From Euperipatoides rowelli (taxonomy: Eukaryota; Onychophora; Udeonychophora; Euonychophora; Peripatopsidae): a DNA stretch of 11,144 nucleotides. Below, piece after piece: positions 7,343 to 11,144 of the stretch (its first letter is position 1; each line of letters starts with the position of its first letter). Under the pieces are notes generated by a model. It was not told where the DNA came from, searched no databases, and worked only from the letters and a program-made list of their open reading frames with translations. Position numbers and translations under genes: made by a program. The DNA is taken from NCBI GenBank assembly GCA_003024985.2, contig PXIH01S0012982.1, one strand, 5' to 3'.

Positions 7343-7651
7343 TTAATCAATGCATGGTGATCCAAAACCAATATTGAATTTGTTATTGAAAATATTTCTA
7401 AAATAACTTTCTTTAACTTTAAGCTCAACTGAACAACTATTATTATAAAATCTATATTCAGAAGTCAGATAAACCCAAACATTTGTTCTTGATCTACAGT
7501 AATGGTTGTCAGAAAATTTTAATTTCATGATAAAATCTTGTACTGCTTTTAATTTAGAAGCATAGGTATTTGATTTTGTATCTGGTAATTTACCAGTCTT
7601 GTAATATCTAGTAACTACTCCTTGTAATCTGATATTTTTTTGCTTGGGCAT
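7343..7651 (-). CDS. 102-residue fragment or exon of an uncharacterised animal repeat-gene family
   Basis: The frame begins MPKQKNIRLQGVVTRYYKTG, continues with KLKAVQDFIMKLKF, then HYCRSRTNVWVYLTSEY, and ends SYFRNIFNNKFNIGFGSPCI plus Asp and a stop. From memory, a family of long uncharacterised proteins in aphids, Hydra and other invertebrates has the order 'SHY.R....R.YL' ... 'Y..IFN..FNI.F..P..D.C..C'; this agrees well, but I cannot name the family or its function. The part that normally follows (D-x-C-x2-C and a large C-terminal region) is missing. The Met is directly preceded by an in-frame TAG within a T-rich tract ending TATGTTTAG, a plausible splice acceptor, so this may be an internal exon rather than a gene start. 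A related start lies at 9016-9084. It could be a transposon-borne gene, a domesticated copy or a dead fragment. Confidence 0.55.
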   Translation of the reverse strand: MPKQKNIRLQGVVTRYYKTGKLPDTKSNTYASKLKAVQDFIMKLKFSDNHYCRSRTNVWVYLTSEYRFYNNSCSVELKVKESYFRNIFNNKFNIGFGSPCID

Positions 7652-8258
7652 CTAAACATATTTTTAAAAAAAAATAAAATATCAATATTTCAATTTCTAA
7701 TTAATAAAAAAAAATTAAAGATAGAATTGAGGGTTATTAAATATATTTTAAGAATTTAATTGAATGCCTTTATTTTCAAAAAGCACCTTTTGGAAAGCAT
7801 TGGATTTTAGAAAGTCTATAAAACAATGATTTTTTTAATTATTTAAAATTTTTTAAAACTATAAAATTTAAATATTATGAAAGTTTGATGAGTAAACATA
7901 GAATGGATTTAATTTCAATTTTTTTACCCTGTACAGTAATTTACAGTTAGAACAAGAATGTTTTAGAATAACAGCTCCAGACCTGGAAGAAAGCAGATTG
8001 GAAGGGGGTTTATAAATTGTAATATTTTATTTTTCCTGTACCTTTAAACCATAAAAAGGTCATATTTTAGAAGTATGGCTATTAATTAGTAAATAAAAAA
8101 GAAATAAGAATTTATTTACAATTTTTTCAATTGTGGTGTGAAGGCATTCTTGACATGTACCAGCTAAATAATTGGCAGGCGATTAGTGTTTTTTTTTAGG
8201 CTAGCTATAATAAATTAATTTTTCTTCATCTTGAGCAAATTTTTGAGCTATAAAAACA
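7652..8258. other. AT-rich stretch with weak coding-like traces
   Basis: No gene is supported. A 53-codon minus-strand frame near 7875-8035 contains SGAVILKHSCSNCKLLYRV and, within it, a good acceptor-like sequence CTGCTTTCTTCCAG ending at 7983, but no known motif. Just below the next frame (8259-8438), VFIAQKFAQDEEKLIYY can be read on the minus strand (about 8210-8260) and may be a frameshifted continuation of it. Confidence 0.4.
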
Positions 8259-8438
8259 CTACTGCATTAATGTTGGATGATTAATAAATAATAAAAAAAG
8301 ATCAGTTTTTTTTTCAAAATATTCTTTTAATGAAATATTTGGATATGCTCCTTTCCATTCATTCCTAAATTTCATAAAGACCCTATTGGATTCATATACA
8401 TGATGACTGGCAAATATAGTATATTTAATATCATTGGA
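8259..8438 (-). CDS. Unrecognised 59-residue coding-like frame
   Basis: The frame opens after a TAA (8439-8441) and closes at a TAG (8259-8261). It lacks an initial Met. Its composition is strikingly protein-like for this AT-rich setting: KYTIFASHHVYESNRVFMKF, then RNEWKGAYPNISLKEYFEKK, then TDLFLLFINHPTLMQ. It has two Trp/Tyr-rich blocks, paired His, Pro-Asn and many Glu/Lys, rather than the Ile/Asn/Phe/Lys runs that chance frames give here. I do not recognise the family. Traces of continuation occur in other frames on both sides (KSLQLYYISFYSKEGQNKIN upstream, VFIAQKFAQDEEKLIYY downstream), pointing to a frameshifted pseudogene or a mobile-element gene. It lies between the two related starts at 9084 and 7651 and has the same orientation, so it may be an internal part of the upstream copy. 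Confidence 0.4.
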   Translation of the reverse strand, partial: SNDIKYTIFASHHVYESNRVFMKFRNEWKGAYPNISLKEYFEKKTDLFLLFINHPTLMQ

Positions 8439-9015
8439 TTATTAATTTTGTTTTGACCTTCTTTTGAATAAAATGAAATATAGTAGAGTTGAAGACTTTT
8501 GCATGCATTATGCTGTCTATTAGAGAAACTCCTCTAACAAGTAGTTTTCCCTACTTGATAAAATCTTATATATTTTAACTCAAGTTTTTCTTAAATCCAC
8601 TTAAAACTAAAATATAAATATTAGAATATAAATATTTCTTTAATAAAAGTAGTAAATGGAAATCAGAATTTGGTTTGTCCAATTGATTCAGTTGGTAGCA
8701 GAATAACAAATTGTTCTAATTTGTCTTGCTAGCATTCTTTTTGCTATTTATAAAGACATAAGAAAATTTAAATTAAGTTTTTGATTAAATAAATTTTTAC
8801 TTAATTCACAGGAAATATATGTTAGCAACTTCATCAAGTAATGTTAAGTTCATATACAAAATTATATTTGTTTATTATATGACAAATACATTTTGAGCTT
8901 TTTTTTTAAATAATTAAAATTCATAAACATCAATTCTAATGAAAAATTGTGTAGGAAATGTAATTAGATTAGCCTATATTAAACAACGAATAGTTAATTT
9001 ATTTTTAAATATATG
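8439..9015. other. AT-rich stretch, nothing recognised
   Basis: Apart from the possible frameshifted extension of the 8259-8438 frame up to about 8510, I see no motif, RNA gene or repeat. Homopolymeric A and T tracts are common. Confidence 0.5.
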
Positions 9016-9084
9016 TTAACTACAACCTAATATCAGTACATAATATCTAGTAATTACTTTCAATCTGATCTTATCTTGCTGCAT
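9016..9084 (-). pseudogene. Short second copy of the MPKQKNIRL...TRYY start
   Basis: From Met at 9082-9084 the minus strand reads MQQDKIRLKVITRYYVLILG, then two residues and a stop. This aligns with the start of the 7343-7651 frame (MPKQKNIRLQGVVTRYY): IRL, V and TRYY are shared, and both begin with Met. At DNA level, about 45 bases (near 9034-9084 and 7593-7651) match with small gaps, including an exact 13-base word TAATATCTAGTAA and AATCTGAT. The similarity stops right after TRYY. In such AT-rich DNA chance 13-base matches occur, so homology is likely but not proven. Confidence 0.35.
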
Positions 9085-9774
9085 ATGACAAGACTGCTAT
9101 AAGAATATGTCATAAAGCGATCATTAGCCAAAACTTAGATCTATAATTTAAGGAAAAATTGTTCCCCTAAAAAAAAATTTTTACCAGATGTTATCTGTAT
9201 TATTTTTTTTTTAATTTAATAAACTTAAAGTTTATAGAATTATTTAGGATATAAATAACAGTACTAAAAGGAAATAACAGTAATTTGTGAGAGTTACTTT
9301 TGGACAGATCAGCAGGTTATGAAATCTACAGTATATAATCCTTTTTTTTAAAGTTATGTCTCAGCAAATATCCAAATAGTGAGAAAATAATTAGACATAA
9401 AGAATATTTTAAATGTAACAATTTATGTGACTCTTATTTGTAATTTGTATGACATATTTTTAATATATTGTATTTTAAATCAATAAATGTCACTATCTGT
9501 ATTTGAGAATATTGAAAATGATAGTCTAAACTTAAAACACTAAATATTGTATTATCATGTCTATTTTCAGCTGTCAATTTTTTTTTATTTTGCCAGCTGT
9601 TTGCTTTAATTTCTTTTCTTTTTATAAATAAATCTCCTCTCCAAAGGGGGGAGAGATGTATTCTTGTTAATAATACTTTAGAGAATACACAGAATTACAA
9701 ATACATATTTATAACAATTATACTTCAATAAATTACAGAGGTGGTCTTATTGATGGTAAAGGGCAGCATGCTTG
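9085..9774. other. AT-rich stretch with one small G/C hairpin
   Basis: No gene is supported. CTCTCC (9637-9642) and GGAGAG (9650-9655) form a 6-bp hairpin around AAAGGGG, an isolated GC-rich spot. The bases from about 9680 to 9774 may be the 3' body of the minus-strand SINE that begins at 9921. Confidence 0.45.
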
Positions 9775-9921
9775 AAAAAAACCCCAAATCGAGCTGTTAC
9801 AGCTAAAGAGATAAATCCGTTCCATAACTGCCCTAGCTGGGGATTGAACCTGGATCCCCAGCATACATCTAAGGTTTACAATCCAAGATCTCTCGCCCCA
9901 TTTGGCCACAAGACCTTGACG
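9775..9921 (-). mobile_element. tRNA-derived SINE, head clearly preserved
   Basis: Read on the minus strand, TGGCCAAATGG (9898-9908) is an A box and GGTTCAATCCC (9840-9850) is a B box, 48 bases apart, as in Pol III type 2 promoters. The T-arm region is enlarged into a perfect 9-bp hairpin, GCTGGGGAT/ATCCCCAGC (9854-9862 with 9836-9844), with the B box overlapping its loop and 3' arm. A TTGTAAA loop in the anticodon position would read GTA (Tyr-like), but the stem around it pairs poorly, so the parent tRNA is uncertain. The body continues with AGGGCAGTTATGGAACGG and TTAGCTGTAACAGC. The exact 3' end and target duplication could not be fixed. A 73-codon plus-strand frame here is a shadow. Confidence 0.8.
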
Positions 9922-10284
9922 TTTGCTTTAAATATGATATCACTGGCTTCCTTTTTTTATTATCAACATTGTATAAAACTTAGATTTTCTTAAAAAATTT
10001 TATATATATATTTTATATACTATATAACACTTTTTTTTCAATAATGTTATCTAGACACATTTATTTTAAATTAAAATATATCATTACAAGGGTATAAAAT
10101 AGATATATTAAAACACAATTGTCAACGTCAACTTACAACCATGGTATAACACATAAGTCATGCACATTGTATATAGGCTAACACTTTTATTAATTAATCA
10201 GAACAGATACAAGAAGTGAGAAATTTGGGTACACAATGCTAAAAAATGTATGACTATTAAAGTAGAAAATAAAAAGCATGCCAA
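9922..10284. other. AT-rich stretch, nothing recognised
   Basis: The stretch contains a TATATA tract around 10001-10020 and otherwise no readable gene, repeat unit or RNA. Confidence 0.5.
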
Positions 10285-10345
10285 GGCACAATGTCGAGCA
10301 ACTGAGCATAAGAGGGGGGGGGGGGGGTCATAGATTTGACCCCTG
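10285..10345 (+). mobile_element. Possible tRNA-like SINE head with a G14 run
   Basis: TGTCGAGCAACTGAGC (10292-10307) resembles a Ser/Leu-type A box region and GATTTGACCCC (10333-10343) a B box, 41 bases apart. Between them lies G14 (10314-10327), which pairs with the following CCCC to make a GGGGTCA/TGACCCC hairpin (10324-10330 with 10337-10343). The G run would have replaced the anticodon arm. The match is looser than in the other three heads of this window. Confidence 0.35.
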
Positions 10346-10933
10346 AGCATCCCTAATGTGGAAAATGGGGAATTTTCTTTCCACACTATGGATTGTTTCT
10401 CTATCTAGGAATCTCATGGAAATGATAGAAATTCAAATTATGGAACTTTCACCGGACTCAATGAGATTGAAGATAGGAAAGTTTATACCAATAGCAGAAT
10501 CGTAGAGTAAACTTATGTGCAGACAACAAAGCCTGTAAATAATGTAATATATAATGCAAATAAAAGCATTTGCTATAAAAAAAATATTTAAAAAAAAAAA
10601 CAAACATTGAGTAAATAACCCATTATAACATTTATAAGTGAATAGGAAAAAGGAAAAGTTAATTCTTGGCAATTAAACTCAAGTCTTGAGCAGATAATGG
10701 CATTCAAGCATGTGTCCACAATATAGACAATCGTTATTATAAATTTTTTGGAGATTCATTTTAGTATAGGTAATTATGTTAATTCTAATGTCTTAGAACA
10801 GACACATGACAGTTCCCAAACACTGAAGAAATAAGAAATCTAAGAATCATTTATTCCTTATGAAGAATATAAAATTTAAATTTACACACCTTTTTAAATG
10901 AAATATGAAAATTAAACAAATTAAACATACATT
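10346..10933. other. AT-rich stretch, nothing recognised
   Basis: Two minus-strand frames (10386-10198 and 10672-10433) overlap or enter this stretch, but they are hydrophobic, motif-free products of AT-rich sequence and are not annotated as genes. Confidence 0.5.
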
Positions 10934-10949
10934 CAGTGGTGGACTGGAC
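10934..10949 (+). mobile_element. Possible hAT-like terminal inverted repeat
   Basis: CAGTGGTGGACTGGAC resembles hAT superfamily termini, which typically begin CAGTG or CAGGG with a GGCGGA-like continuation. The facing terminus would be beyond the right edge of the window, so neither the inverted partner nor an 8-bp target duplication can be checked. A tandem repeat follows about 45 bases inside, as is common in non-autonomous elements. Confidence 0.35.
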
Positions 10950-10980
10950 AGAAACATATTAGTTGCCTATGTACATCCAG

Positions 10981-11144
10981 GGCCCCAAAATTTAATAAGC
11001 TTTTTTTTTTTTTTTTTGGGTAGTACGGAAGTTTTGTTCCTTGCCATCAAAATTTGATAAGCTTTTTTTGTTGTATGGACATTTTGTTCCTTGTGCATCA
11101 AAAATAGATAAGCTTTTTTTGGTTGTATGGACATTTTGTCCCTT
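10981..11144 (+). repeat. Tandem repeat with a unit of about 51 bp, running off the window
   Basis: Units begin at AAGCTTTTTTT (10997, 11059, 11110), each containing a HindIII-type AAGCTT, then GTATGGACATTTTGTTCCTT, a CATCAAAA block and GAT. The spacing is 62 then 51 bases; the first unit is longer because its T run is 17 instead of 7. A partial unit (GGCCCCAAAATTTAAT, 10981-10996) precedes the first, and the third is cut by the window end. Confidence 0.85.

Noticed and set aside
7870-8040. Minus-strand frame with CSNC and an acceptor-like TTTCTTCCAG
   Set aside because: Short, no recognised family, and no matching donor or neighbouring exon could be defined.
9836-9920. A functional tRNA-Tyr gene
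   Set aside because: A and B boxes are good, but the acceptor and anticodon stems do not pair, so a SINE head is the better reading.
10198-10672. Minus-strand frames of 62 and 79 codons
   Set aside because: Hydrophobic low-complexity translations without motifs; the first also runs through the G14 tract.
1-11144. CRISPR array, bacterial operon or phage module
   Set aside because: No spaced identical repeats, no ribosome-binding sites with intact genes, and the elements present are eukaryotic.

Overview
This window looks like AT-rich non-coding DNA from an animal nucleus, built largely from old mobile elements. There are no bacterial gene arrangements, no operons and no long intact reading frames. 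Instead there are decayed LINE retrotransposons, tRNA-derived SINE heads with Pol III A and B boxes, a Helitron-like end, minisatellites and long A/T runs. The species cannot be read from the sequence. An invertebrate is my guess, from the mix of elements and the strong AT bias.

Bases 1 to about 4530 are less AT-rich and hold one nearly complete but dead LINE on the minus strand. Read from high to low coordinates it has: an ORF1 remnant with a broken CCHC knuckle (about 4531-4000), an ORF2 endonuclease remnant (about 3525-2880), a linker, a reverse transcriptase (2403-1477, YVDD at 1498-1509), the thumb/connection region (1420-1022), a C-terminal Cys/His knuckle (about 640-560), then an AATAAA signal and an A run at the window edge. 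Frameshifts and stops break it throughout. The layout fits the L1/Tx1 side of the LINE tree.

Bases 4530-6450 are AT-rich. They hold a fragment of a second, different LINE RT (5597-5296, minus), an unassigned 54-residue open frame (5287-5123, minus), a cluster of strong inverted repeats (5646-5816), a Helitron-like 5' end with a CTCF-like site (5827-6124) and a decayed tRNA-like SINE head (6341-6430, minus). A 24-bp minisatellite lies at 6593-6801.

Bases 7250-9090 contain the most gene-like material not explained by the LINE. There is a tRNA-like head (plus), a 102-residue minus-strand frame (7651-7343) with an ordered HYCRS ... FNIGFGSP layout that I associate from memory with an uncharacterised animal repeat-gene family, an unrelated-looking 59-residue minus frame (8438-8259), and a short second copy of the start of the first one (9084-9016). 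All appear to be remnants or single exons. The rest of the window has a clear tRNA-derived SINE (9921-9775, minus), another tRNA-like head carrying a G14 run (10285-10345, plus), a hAT-like terminus and a tandem repeat that runs off the right edge. Nothing here works as a pathway: the parts are co-located insertions, and the only candidates for living genes are the minus-strand frames between 7343 and 9084.
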